Part shown: in pieces, positions 38,555 to 55,806 of the stretch
Numbering within the stretch: position 1 is the stretch's first letter
Layout: every line of letters starts with the position of its first letter
Source: Trema orientale
Lineage: Eukaryota; Streptophyta; Magnoliopsida; Rosales; Cannabaceae
DNA: 64,000 bases
Assembly: GCA_002914845.1 (NCBI GenBank)
Contig: JXTC01000011.1
Span: forward strand, 494,237-558,236
Direction of reading: 5' to 3'
Notes under the pieces: generated by a model
The model's database searches: none
What the model saw: the letters and a program-made list of their open reading frames with translations, nothing else
Told to the model about the DNA's origin: nothing
Program-made: the position numbers and the translations under genes

Positions 38555-38654
38555 ATTTTCCTAAGCTAAGTTGCAAAACAATAAGGCCCGCTACTCTAAT
38601 GGGCTCCTAAGTCAAGACTCCAAGTGATCTTATCTTTAAGCACCAAATCAAAAG

Positions 38655-38937
38655 AGGAAATTGACCTGGGTAGTACTAATTTAGAATAAAATGACTTTTT
38701 TAGTAATCTTTTTCAAAGTGATATTTTTAGTAGTGTCACAAATTGTATAACGAGGGATCATACAATTTGTAACGATAAAATTATATCTTTTCTAAGATTA
38801 ATCAATAGTCATAAATTGTATAACCCTCCGTCACGCATGGTCACAAAATACTAAAACACTACTAGAAAAGTCATTTTTCAAATTATTCTTAAAAAAGTCA
38901 TTTTAGTCAAAATTACTACTATTTATTTCAATTTCCC
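38655..38937. mobile_element. Short member of the GGGAAATTGA Mutator-like MITE family
   Basis: The left end AGGAAATTGACCTGGGTAGT and an inverted right end GGGAAATTGAAATAAATAGT share the termini of the elements at 36429 and 53992. Flanks are AATCAAAAG (38646-38654) and AATCAAAAA (38938-38946), 8/9 identical. At 283 bp this is a deletion-type derivative. Confidence 0.75.
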
Positions 38938-38949
38938 AATCAAAAAAGG

Positions 38950-39315
38950 GGAAGACCCAAGGAAAATTTGAGAAATTTGCACACAATACCCATTTTTGTG
39001 CCACATATTTTACGAATACTCTTTTTTAAATTTTGTTTCAAAAATACATGTTTTATTGTATACATTTCATGTATGAAATATATGTGATATACATTTATAA
39101 TGTAAATTTTTACTTATAGTTTACATCCTATGGTATACATTTGGAAATGTATACTGATTTTATAAAATGTAAATCACGATATACATTCCATGTATAGGTT
39201 TGTATTTCTCTAAAAATGAGTATAAAAATAGGTATTTATGAACTAAAAATAAAAATGGGTATTTATGAAAATATGCTTAAGAAAATGGGTATTTACAAAT
39301 TTTTTAGGAAAAATT
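38950..39315. repeat. TATACATTT-rich inverted-repeat element
   Basis: Arms of the ATACCCATTTTT / AAAATGGGTATTT type are inverted about 300 bp apart around an interior built from GTATACATTT variants. A related unit occurs at about 53510-53890. Likely a MITE, with ends not exact. Confidence 0.45.
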
Positions 39316-40430
39316 TGCTTTCAATCATATTTTTTTGTATTTTTTATTCTTTTTTGGTACTATAGTGACATTTATAGTAATAGTCAACATTTTTTTTTAT
39401 TAATTGTAAAAGAATCATTATAGAAAAGAGTCGTAAGAAGACACTCGGAGCCAAAATTACTTCTAGTCATCTTCATTTCCCAACTAAAGAGGCAAGTTAA
39501 AACTAGAACTCTAAAATTTTTTGGCGGTACCTTTCATAGATATGATAGTACTTTAAGAAAAGTACTAGTTTTTATAGCAAAGAAAACTGCTAAAATATGA
39601 AGATCCATGACCAAAAGTCTCTTCCTAACACTAGAAGAGGAAATTTGATTTTTTTATGGTATTTTTTTAAAAAATATATTAATAAATCCCGGATTTTGAA
39701 ATTGTTTGAAAAATCTCAAATTTTAATTAGAAAAATGCTACTTTTAAAAATATTTAAAAAAATATCATTTTTTATTAATTGATGAGATACTTGAGGTAAC
39801 TTGACCGTAAAAGTGTCAAGTGGGTTGTGTCGTACAGGCCTGACCCACTTGAAGGAAGACCCTATAGAGGCCTGACCCTCTACAATACAGGGTTGGGCTA
39901 GGCCTGGCCCATTTAGTAGTATATAAGGCCCAGCTCTAGCCCTGTTGGGCATCAACATGGCCAGCTCTAATTTGAAAAAAAAAATTAAGAAAATTAACGT
40001 TTTCTTGATTAATTTTTAGAAAAATACATTCTTTAAAGTAATATTTAGTATAAAAATTGAGTTATGAGACTTTTATCACTTATAAAATAAATATATTATA
40101 ACATTGACAAAAAGCATAGTATTTAAGAAAATATTATGAAAGGGAAAGCCCAATCCCTTGAAGGGCTAGGGTCGTGCCTGGGCCTAGGGCCTTAAATTTT
40201 AGGCCCAAGACCACAAAAGAGTGTGGGCCAAGCCTAGTCCGGTCTTGCGCTATCCAAGGCTGATGGCCCAGCCCAATTAAAACCTCTACTTTACCTCAAG
40301 TGACAAGATTGGTTACCTCAAGTAATCTAATTGGTTACCTCGAGTACTATTGAAAAATACCAATTTTGAAGAAGAAGTGATATTTTTTTAAATATTTGTT
40401 AAAAGTGTTATTTTTATTAAAAAAATTCTA
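39316..40430. other. Non-coding repeat-rich spacer
   Basis: No gene was recognised. A GC-richer patch at about 39830-39960 and its echo near 40140-40280 contain GGCCTGGCCCA/GGGCCTAGG-type words in both orientations, suggesting the ends of another inverted-repeat element of unclear class. Confidence 0.4.
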
Positions 40431-40439
40431 AAAAGTGAT

Positions 40440-40900
40440 TTTTTTTTCTATGGGCTTTTTTAACCAAATTGCTGAATTTTGGATATTTTTGCTAAATGGC
40501 CATTTTTCAAACACGGTTAAAAATGGTCGAATTTCGAAAATATTTAAAAATGGTCATTTTTAATATTTAGTATATCAAAATATTGATCTATTTTTTAAAA
40601 ATTGATTTACTTTTTCAAAAATTGATTTAGATTATACAAAAATTGATTTACTTTATTTAGTATATCAAAATATATTGATTTATTTTTGAGAATTGATTTA
40701 TTTTAAAAAAAATGATTTATTTTTTAAGAAATTGATTTACTTTTTAAAAAATTGATTTACTTTATAAGAAAATAGTTCAATTAAAAAATAATAATTTATC
40801 AAAATAAAATTGTAAAAAGGTCATTTATTAAATAGACGTAAAAAAACAACCATTTTTAAATTGATCTTAGTAAAAAGGCCAATTCTTACGAATACTCTTT
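40440..40900. mobile_element. AT-rich MITE, ATTGATTTACTTT family
   Basis: The interior is a chain of AAATTGATTTACTTTTT units. The outer parts (CTAAATGGCCATTTTTCAAA; AAAGGTCATTTATTAAATAG) match the inverted arms of the copy at 52440-52860. Confidence 0.5.
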
Positions 40901-42839
40901 TTCTAAATCAATCCGGGACTTTCAATAATTTCGACCCATTCGGGATTTTTTAATATTTGGTGCTCTAGGTCTAAAATTCTGTAGAAAGCTCAAACTAGAA
41001 CTCTTGGTAACTACTGCATGATACATTGCAAAAGGGGATTTTACAAGAAAGGCTGATCTTTTTCAAGTCATTAAAAAATTATCGGATTTTGTAATGTTTT
41101 AGTTTTGTGCCCAAGTATATCAATTAATATGTGGTATGAAATAAAACCTCGATAAATTAATATTGTTGGAATTAGGAATAAATATTATTTTAAAGAGGAT
41201 ATTTATTTATCATAAATGAATATTTATTAATTTAAGAAGAGTTTTATGTTTTAATTACATGTACATGCATGCATTTTTTTCACATAGATTTATGTATAAG
41301 ATATTAATTATAAAACAATGGATGTGTTCAAAAAATATATAAAACGGAGTATCATGTATATTGTTTTAGCCAAATCATAACTACTTGCTGCAACATAAAA
41401 TAAAATAAAAAATGCGTCAAATGAGGTGCATGCTTTGCAAAAAATTAAAGATGACTGAATGAGGTTGAGTTTAGTTTAAATACAAAAAAAAAAAAAAAAA
41501 AAAAATTAACGACTTTAGATGTATATTTTGGAATAGAGTTTTAAATTGAGAAAATAGAAGTTGTCAAGAATAAAGTTCCTTAATATTATAGATTTTATAT
41601 ATTATTTATTTTACATATTTGATCAATTATTAATTTATATTTTTGTTGGGCTCTAAGGAATTTCAAAGAAAAAATTATTATTTTATGCATTTAGCGAGGT
41701 TATTAATTTAGTACATTGGTCCGAATTATGACCAGAAGATTTTATTATTTAAGCGAGATTATTAATTTATCGAATATTTATTCGCCTCCATTTATTTATA
41801 GAGATTTTACTGTATCTATCAACGGACCATTCTAATTTCTGCGCGGGTACGAATCTTATACAACCATTAGATATATTTAAAATACGAATTTTCAAGTTGC
41901 AATTATTTGTAGTTCACACAACAGATAGTGTTTGTATGTGGTAGTCATGAAAATTTTGTCGACCGATAAATAATTTATTTGAACGGCTACTTATCATATT
42001 TGTGATCGCACTTCAACAAAAATACACCTCCCTAATACAATGGAGGTATACCGTATGATTTAAACACTATTTTTATATTATGATTTTAAATCTATCTATA
42101 TTATGATTGATTTTCATGTAAATAATAATTCATCGCTGACAGCGACTGCTGCTTAGCATAGAAATAGAAGTTCTCGCACCAGACTTTCGACAGCCTTAAG
42201 CTTCTTTTTTTTTTTTTTTTTAATTTCTTTCAATATTTTAATGACAGACCAAAAATATTTGCATTAAGTATCTCATTCCCACTGTAGTTTTTAAGCTATA
42301 GTTTTTTTGACAACGATATTATTTCTTTGTCCAATCCATGTACTTAAGGTGCCGCAAAATTTACATATAGATTTCATAATTATATTAGTATCGGCTGATC
42401 ACCACCCATACCATTTAGCAATTTCCTTATAGAGAAATATCGATCTCGTCACCCCGGTTCATTATAGTCTGGAGGAGAAATTAAAAAGTTGCATAAAGAC
42501 TAACACTTTAAGCACACACTTATTTGATTTACCAACCCATGCAATCTAATTGACAGAATTATTAAGTGTGGCAAATAAAGTGGTGTATGAAGTGTTACAT
42601 TTGTATAAAAGCCAACGTTACATGTGACCGAGAAATGGAAAGGAAAACACCAAATCCTGCCTTGAATCAGCTAAGTAATTCAGAAGTTAGCACAGCAAGT
42701 TTTACATGAATCTAAAAAAATAAAATGAAATAATAGTCTTACATCAAGCCAAACAAGACAATCCTAAATCCAAACTCAGCCACCAGACGATAAAAACTCA
42801 GGGCAGAATAGACACTTGACAAGGAACTGGAATTGAAAC
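40901..42839. other. Non-coding spacer and likely CK2 3' flank
   Basis: No gene was recognised. A poly-A run lies at about 41485-41505 and a poly-T at about 42207-42222. The last 200 bp or so before 42840 are probably the 3' untranslated region of the minus-strand kinase gene. Confidence 0.5.
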
Positions 42840-49022
<6,183 letters not shown>

Positions 49023-49025
49023 TAA

Positions 49026-49795
49026 AGGTCGGTTTGGTTTAGCTTCTTAACAAGCTAAAAGTGCTTTTCAAACAATCTGTAAGCCAAAAGGTGTTTAGTA
49101 AAAACCTGAAAATCAGATTATTCAATAATTTTTAACAAAGCTACAGCCAAAAGCCAAAGCTGACCTAAGACAGTTTTGGCTTTTAGATTATGCAGGAATC
49201 TACGTTATATTTTATTGAATAAATCATAATAACTAAAATACCATAACTTAAAAATAAAAATGCCACACATTTAATTAAATTTATTTTCATATCAATTTTT
49301 TTAAAAAAAAGTATTAATATATTTAAATCATAATTGACTAAAATACTCTTCATATTAATTATTTTGAAATAACTAAATTGATTCTTTATTGAAGTTTTAA
49401 ATTCAGATAATTATAAAGTAAATTAAAATAAAATAAAATAAATTTAATTGAATAACTAATTTAATTGAGTTTATTTTCATATCAATTTCTTTTAAAAAAA
49501 GTATTAATATCTTTAGTATGTATAAATATGCATAATTGTAAAAAATATTAATAAGCTCTTTCTACTTTTTCTATAAATATACATAATTATATAATGATGT
49601 TTATTTTGATCATTTTATATTTGCAAAATAATTCAGTTATACAGTTTACCAAACACTTTAATACAGCTTTTTCAAGTCACAGCATTTTAAATTACAGTTT
49701 ACCAAACACCCTGTTACTTTATGCTACAGCGGATTTTTCCTTCAGCACAGCTAAAAGTATATTCCTTAAAATCTACAGCTCTACTAAACTGGCCT
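49026..49795. mobile_element. PIF/Harbinger- or hAT-like MITE
   Basis: The left end AGGTCGGTTTGGTTTAGCT and the inverted right end AGGCCAGTTTAGTAGAGCT match. Further in, both arms carry the GTGTTTAGTAAA / GTGTTTGGTAAAC phrase. TAA trinucleotides flank both ends (49023-49025 and 49796-49798), consistent with a 3-bp PIF-type duplication, though TAA is common in this DNA. The interior is AT-rich with no transposase. Confidence 0.6.
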
Positions 49796-50049
49796 TAAGA
49801 GTGATTGATGAGCTTTTGTTCTTGTTAATGATGTAACTTATTCATAATAATATAATTACTACTTATTTTTGTTTTTTTTTTTACCTTGCACATTATGTTT
49901 TACTTATTCATAATAACATATTTATTTCTTTTTCATTTTTTATGTAATTTAAAGTAAATAAAAGTAGATTGTAAAAAATGTAATGGATATGTGATACGGG
50001 AGAAAGAAATGGAAGCATATATTGTCACTCATCGGCACTACATTATAAA

Positions 50050-50234
50050 GGAAACTAGTACAATATGTATTTTTTTTATTCACAATCTATAGGTACATCA
50101 ATTTTGATCGTTAGATTAAATATAAATGCTATCATTTAATTCACATTAGAACTCGTTCTACTATAATTAATGATAACCGTTAGATTAAAATATAACAATA
50201 GTGAATAAAAAAAATATCCATTGTATTAGCTCCC
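50050..50234. mobile_element. Small MITE with about 38-bp TIRs
   Basis: The left arm GGAAACTAGTACAATATGTA and the inverted right arm GGGAGCTAATACAATGGATA both continue into TTTTTTTTATTCAC. Flanks CATTATAAA (50041-50049) and TGTTATAAA (50235-50243) agree at 7 of 9 positions. The 185-bp size and 9-bp flank fit a Mutator-like MITE. Confidence 0.65.
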
Positions 50235-50243
50235 TGTTATAAA

Positions 50244-52439
50244 TAGTAAATTTACAAAACAAAAATTATATACATAATAACTATATAATATATATATAAT
50301 AGGAAAAGAATACCTCTCAATGTTTTTTTATCTATAGGTATTGTTTTGCTCAATTAAAGTATAAAAATAAAGAAAAAGAGTATTAAATAATATGCACTTA
50401 TTATTATGATTATTATTTTTTTCAAACTACTCAAATCATTGTAGTTTTTAGATAATTGAACAAATGGCTACAAAAAATATATATAGATAGGTTTAAAAAA
50501 AAAAACCTATACATAAAGAGAAACTAAACTTTATTCTTTGAAGTGCGGTGCATTTGTCTAGAATAAATTAGGCACACTTCGTCATTCCTTCCTAATTTTT
50601 GCAATTGTTGTTAATTTTCAACCAATCATGGGTTTTTTTTTTCTTCCTCTGACCAACATAGCATTTACTAATAAGGGAAACATCAGATTTCATAAAAAAT
50701 TGTTTATTACGCGGCTAATTTATTTAAGTTATTCTTTTTCAAATAAATTTTGAAATTTCATCGCTAATTATTTTCATTTTTCTAGGATTTTGAAATTAAA
50801 TTCGTATTGTGTGTAGGGTAAAAACCAAATCATGTCTTTCTAAACAACAAATTCTATGTTGTTTTTCTTCTTCTAGAGAAATTTTGGTGGATGTCTATTT
50901 TTTCACTTGATTTTAGTAAATGTTTATTTTTTTTCTTTTTATAGTAAAATGATCAGGTCTATGTATTTTTATATTTGTTATATATGCTTATATACCAGTT
51001 TTAATTTATGTATTGAGTATATAAAATTTTATTCTGAGTTTATAATATTTTACCCGTAGTATATTTGAATATGCTGGTTATTTTGCCATAACATTTGAAA
51101 AATGGACATTTACTTAAAATGGACTCAAAATTTGGTCATTTTGCTATGAGACCCTTTCTTCTATTGTATACTTGATTGTTTTTTTTTTTTTAAATATAAA
51201 AAAGTGTACTAAATTGGTGATAATTGGTAGTATTAGATTGTTCCAAAAGTGTACCTTGTTAGTCCCCTCAAAAAAAAAAAAAAAAAGGAATCTTGTTACC
51301 CTTTTTCCAAGCAAATTATCTTCTTACTAAATATTGTGTTCCTCTTACCTTAACAAAATTGCGTTTATCGTGATTCTATTAGTTTTTTATATCATTTGAT
51401 TATTTAGAGCCCAGTGGGAGCAATTCCTTATGTTTAGAAAATGATGCAATTTATATTTAAGTTCTATTCAAGTTCATTTTCTCCTAAAGTTTCAATGTCT
51501 TTATTTTAATAAAAGAAATTCAAAGTTCAATATTCTTTTCTTCTAGAACCATTGTGAAAACAGAAAAGTATTTCCCTAGCAATCTCAATATCCCGAATCT
51601 CATTATAAGTTAATGATAAAATGTGATCGAGAATATCACTAGCTTCAACCTAAGTGATATTTTTATGGCTAAAGTTCGAACTAAATGACATTTATATGAC
51701 TAATTTATGTGGATGGTATATATATGAATAGTCATAATAACAATAAATATTGGTTAGCTAAGGCCCGTGAGGTATGTGTTGAGTGTATGAAATGAGAGGA
51801 GTTCGAGTATTATTGTATTAGTAGAGTAAAAAAATATATATATTCAAAAAAGTTTCTCTCAGTTCTATCAAGTTTCACCGAAAAAAATAAATAAATATTG
51901 GGTGGAGTATTTATGACCGATGGGCGATAGTCATTGTTGTTATGATCGAGCATAATTAGAAATAACATTTCCTAATTTGAAATAATCCTAATTCTATCCA
52001 GTTTATGTGAAGGATTTATCAACATATATTTGTAGAAATGGATAAAATTAGGAAGGTGTTAGGCCAAAATGTCATTTTCAGGGGGAAAAAGTTTAGACCA
52101 CTATCACTTAATAGTTCCAACTAATTCTTTATAAAAATAGTTTGTTACTATAATTTGCATCACTTATATATTTTTTTAAAAAAATCTTTTTTGTTTGTTG
52201 GTTATCTCACCCAAATGAATTTGGAAGGAGAAGTTTGATGCTAAAAATAGTGAGCATATAAAAATGTAGTCATCTTTGATTCATGTATCTTAAAATATGA
52301 CATTCGGATATTTAACCCCCTTTTTAGGATCACTTTCCAATACGATTTGTTTTTACGAATTGTCATTTTTATTATAATCGGACACTTGGAAAATGTCATT
52401 TGGGCCATGTTACTTAGAGAAGAGTCCAAATCCTTTGAC
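50244..52439. other. Non-coding AT-rich DNA
   Basis: No gene was recognised. An AT-rich MITE-like unit lies at about 50930-51170 (inverted AGTAAATGTTTATTTTT / ATGGACATTTACTTAAAA edges). A possible SINE core lies at about 51751-51809 (TTAGCTAAGGC as A box, GAGTTCGAGT as B box). Confidence 0.45.
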
Positions 52440-52860
52440 CAATAATAAAAAGAGCATTTATAATAAATGACTTTTTTTTTAAGATCAATTTAAAAACTAT
52501 CATTTTTTACACCTATTTAACAAATGACTGTTTTATAATTTTATCTTGATAAATAGCTAGTTTTTAGTTGATCTTTTTTTTATTATAAAGTAAATCAATT
52601 TTTTAAAAAATAAATCAATTTTAAAAAATAATCAATATATTTTGATATACTAAATAAAGTAAATCAATTTTTAAAAGGTAAATCAATTTTTTTAAAAAAT
52701 AAATCAATAGATTTTGATATACTAAATATAAAAAGCAACCATTTTTAAAATTATTTTCAAAATTTGGCCCTATTTTAACAGTGTTTAAAAAACGATAATT
52801 TTACAAACTATAATCCAAAATTGAGCCATGTGGCTAAGAAGCCCTACTAAAAAATAAAAA
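52440..52860. mobile_element. AT-rich MITE, ATTGATTTACTTT family, inverted copy
   Basis: The stretch matches the 40440-40900 copy in opposite orientation. It has TAACAAATGACTG near one end, a chain of AAAGTAAATCAATTTTTT units, then TTTGATATACTAAATATAAA and CAACCATTTTTAAA. Confidence 0.5.
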
Positions 52861-52879
52861 GATAATGGATTCGACCATG

Positions 52880-53503
52880 AGAAATAGACCTAACTTGGAG
52901 TAATTTGGGCAAAAATCAATTTTATAGGACTATTTTTCAAACAAGTGAAATTTGAGCAAAATTAGGCTTAGTAGCAGTTTAAGAGGGTAAGTTTTCATCT
53001 TTAGATTTTTTTTAAAACTGATTTTATTATAAAAGTTCCAAATCAATCCCTAATTTTTTTCCCCCAAAGTAGTTGCAATTTATCTACTAGTTTATTGAGT
53101 TTTTTCAACTGATTGGTTGATATTTTTATTTATTGACCAGATGATGTTTAATTATTGAATGTGAAAATTAGATACTAACTAGTTGATGTTTAAAAGCATA
53201 ATATGAGTACTTTATTTATAAAAATAAGAGACTTTTATAATTTTTAAAATATTTATTTAATTGCTATATAAAAAGCTGAGTTTTAAAATTGTTATCTATA
53301 TTAAAAAAAAACCCTATTCTTAGGAGTGTCATAATATTATGATGCATATTCACTATTTTATAATCATTAATTTATGATTTTCTTATAACCAAATACCTGT
53401 CATTAAAATAATGATTACCCATCATTAATATCGTGACACTCAAGAAAATATTATCCTACAAAATATTCATTGAAAAGCCATTTTGATCCACAACACCTTC
53501 ATT
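52880..53503. mobile_element. MITE-like element with GAGAAAT/GGGAAAT ends
   Basis: The left end GAGAAATAGACCTAACTTGG resembles the inverted right end GGGAAATGAAGGTGTTGTGG. Both then carry an A(G)TAATTTGGG- or AAAATGGC-type block. Flanking duplications were not convincing. Confidence 0.35.
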
Positions 53504-53509
53504 TCCCTA

Positions 53510-53890
53510 TGAAAAAAGTACATAAATACTCTTTTTTTTTTCTTTAATTCATTCGCACCTATTTTTGGATAAATGTACACTATAAGTATTTTACACGTTA
53601 AATGTATACATGCATACTGTTGTATACATTTTATAAATAAAAATTATACTTAAAAATCGGTATACATTTCCTAGCGTATATCATAAGTCCAAATTTACAC
53701 ACTGCCATACTAACAAGTAAGGTGGTAAGGCACTCACTCCCTCGACAAAAAAGTCTTTTTTATATTTTAAATGTATACCATTAATAAATATTTATTATAA
53801 ATGTATCATGTATATTTTACACATTAAATGAATATCTAAAAATCAGTATTGGTGAAATAAAGTGTAAAATTAGGTACTGGTGAAGTACGA
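53510..53890. repeat. TATACATTT-rich inverted-repeat element
   Basis: Related to the unit at 38950-39315: ATAAATACTCTTTTTTTT at the edge and repeated GTATACATTT words inside. A short stretch near 53708-53750 (AAGGTGGTAAGGCACTC) looks foreign and may be a SINE remnant. Confidence 0.4.
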
Positions 53891-53991
53891 GAGAAAAAAA
53901 AGGAAGAGAGAAAAACAGGTATGTTGAGCGTCCCTTAAATTTCACTTTTATCCAGAAGGCTAGAATGAAGCTGAACCAACTGAACTAACAT

Positions 53992-55142
53992 AGGAAATTG
54001 ACTTGGATAGTTCAACTTCAAACTTGGGCTAAATTGACTTTTTCAGTTCACTTTTTGAAAATGACATTTATAGTTCAAAATAATGTATTCTTTTAGTTGC
54101 TTTTGGAGAGAGAGAAAAAAAGTCATTGCGAAACCGTCTTTTTATCATTTTATACTTTATTATTGGTTGTCACAATTTTATGACTTATGGTCATTATTTT
54201 TTTTTAATGGAATAATTTATTTTATATCGTTACGAATATTGTTAGTTTTTGAAGATATGAGCAGTGTCATAATTTTGTGATTAATGGTCACAATTTTTAT
54301 GACGCCTTTTTTAAGTATGTTCTAAATTGTTACATTACTCATAATTTTGCTACTGTTAGACTCACAATTCCGTGACTAGTGGTCACAGTTTATTTTATAT
54401 CATTATGAATAATTAGGACAATTTATATTTTATTGTAACTAAAAGTCACGTGTTTGTGAGGACAATAACAAAAGATAGATAACTTGCCACTTGATTCATC
54501 TTAATTTGTTTAATCATACACAATTAGTCACACAATTAATATTCCACTAGACATTATTCATTTTTTTTCATTGTTTTCAAGAAACTATTGACCAAATTAC
54601 AATTCAATAAATTATGTCAATATTTCTTACAATGTGTACATCTCATTCACCAAATTGGTGCCTACCTCGTAAAATCAAAATAAGTATTCATAATGTGTGG
54701 CTTAGTAACAACATAGCTCAATTCAATCCATACACAAAATTTAACCCTCTTCCTCTAGATCTCTTTCTTACAAATAGCCCTTGCTTAATAAACTCTCTTA
54801 CGTTACATAACAAATTCCTACCCAGACTAACCCTAACTCAGCAATCTAACAAAAATATCTTTGGCAACATTCCTGCCCACAGCTAAGTTGTTTTAGCCTT
54901 TCTTCTAGCATAAGTGAAACGTAGAGGTGGCTTATCAATGTCGTCCTCAGAATCACATAAATTATTTTTAGAAGAAAAAAAACAGATGAATTTAGTTGAT
55001 GGTTGTTTGTACAAAATAGAAATTTCACTAAAGGTCATTTTGGTAATTAAAAAACATAATAAAATGAGGTGTGTGAAGATGAAACCGAGGGTTTTAAAAA
55101 ATGAGACTAAAAAAGTCGAGTTGTCTTCCACGTCAATTTCCC
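53992..55142. mobile_element. Mutator-like element with perfect 9-bp TSD
   Basis: The left end is AGGAAATTGACTTGGATAGT and the inverted right end is GGGAAATTGACGTGGAAGAC. The identical 9-mer AACTAACAT flanks it at 53983-53991 and 55143-55151. The left 740 bp or so are about the inverse of the right part of the element at 36429-38554, sharing phrases such as TTTAGTTCACTTTTT and AAACTATTGACCAAATTAC. The right 400 bp differ and hold no recognised gene fragment. Non-autonomous. Confidence 0.88.
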
Positions 55143-55151
55143 AACTAACAT

Positions 55152-55745
55152 ATAGATGACGGCCCATAAAGACGGGCTTATGGGCCTTTAGCGCCGTACG
55201 CCGACGTGCAGGGATTCCAGCCTCGGTACTGGACGACACACAGTAAAGTGGGCAGCAACTTTAGCCAATAAGCAGCTATAGAGTATAGGCTATACTATTA
55301 GTCTATTACTAAACCCTTTCCCCATATTTGGGGTCAAAAAAACAAAAACAAAAACAAAAATTAAAAACGTGACGAACAAAAAGACATGACACTCATTTCA
55401 CGTGACCTGTTTGGTCAGATCATCCACTGGCTTTTCGGCTAACAATAATGGTAAAAATTGGTGGCCCAGACGGAATTCCGAAATCGAATAAAAGCTTTTC
55501 TCACTCAACCGAAAAAAGCTAAACAAAAATTTGAGAGAGAGTGGAAAAAAAAAAATAAAAAGAAGCAAAGAAAAGCCATACAAGTACGACCGATAGCGGG
55601 AAACTTCGAAAGAAGTTGAGAGAACCATTTTTCGTTTTTTTTTTTTTTTTTTGACATTTGATAGAACCATTTTTTCTAGTCACCTCGCGGCTCATTGGCA
55701 GCCATTTATTACTTTTTATTATTATTATTATTTTTACTCGTATTA
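55152..55745. other. QNG1 upstream region
   Basis: No gene was recognised. A (CAAAAA)n-type patch lies at about 55336-55362 and a poly-T at about 55637-55652. A GC-richer patch near 55190-55250 has no coding potential I can support. Confidence 0.5.
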
Positions 55746-55753
55746 TATATAAA
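55746..55753 (+). promoter_or_regulatory. TATA box of the QNG1 gene
   Basis: TATATAAA lies 54 bp before the ATG, predicting a very short leader of about 25-30 nt. Confidence 0.55.
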
Positions 55754-55757
55754 GCTC

Positions 55758-55765
55758 TAGGGTTT
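55758..55765 (+). promoter_or_regulatory. Telo-box-like motif (TAGGGTTT)
   Basis: TAGGGTTT, the complement of AAACCCTA, lies between the TATA box and the ATG. In plants this motif is frequent near transcription starts of translation-related genes, which would suit a tRNA-modification salvage enzyme. Short motif; the functional role is inferred. Confidence 0.4.
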
Positions 55766-55806
55766 GAAGCTTGAGAACACAAGGGTCGGGAGGGAGGAAC
55801 GACGCC

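Noticed and set aside
39830..40290. GGCC-rich words as a possible gene remnant
   Set aside because: They read as inverted-repeat words with no conserved protein phrase in any frame.
54883..55239. 118-aa minus-strand frame across the right end of the element at 53992
   Set aside because: The frame crosses the element boundary and target duplication and matches nothing recognisable.
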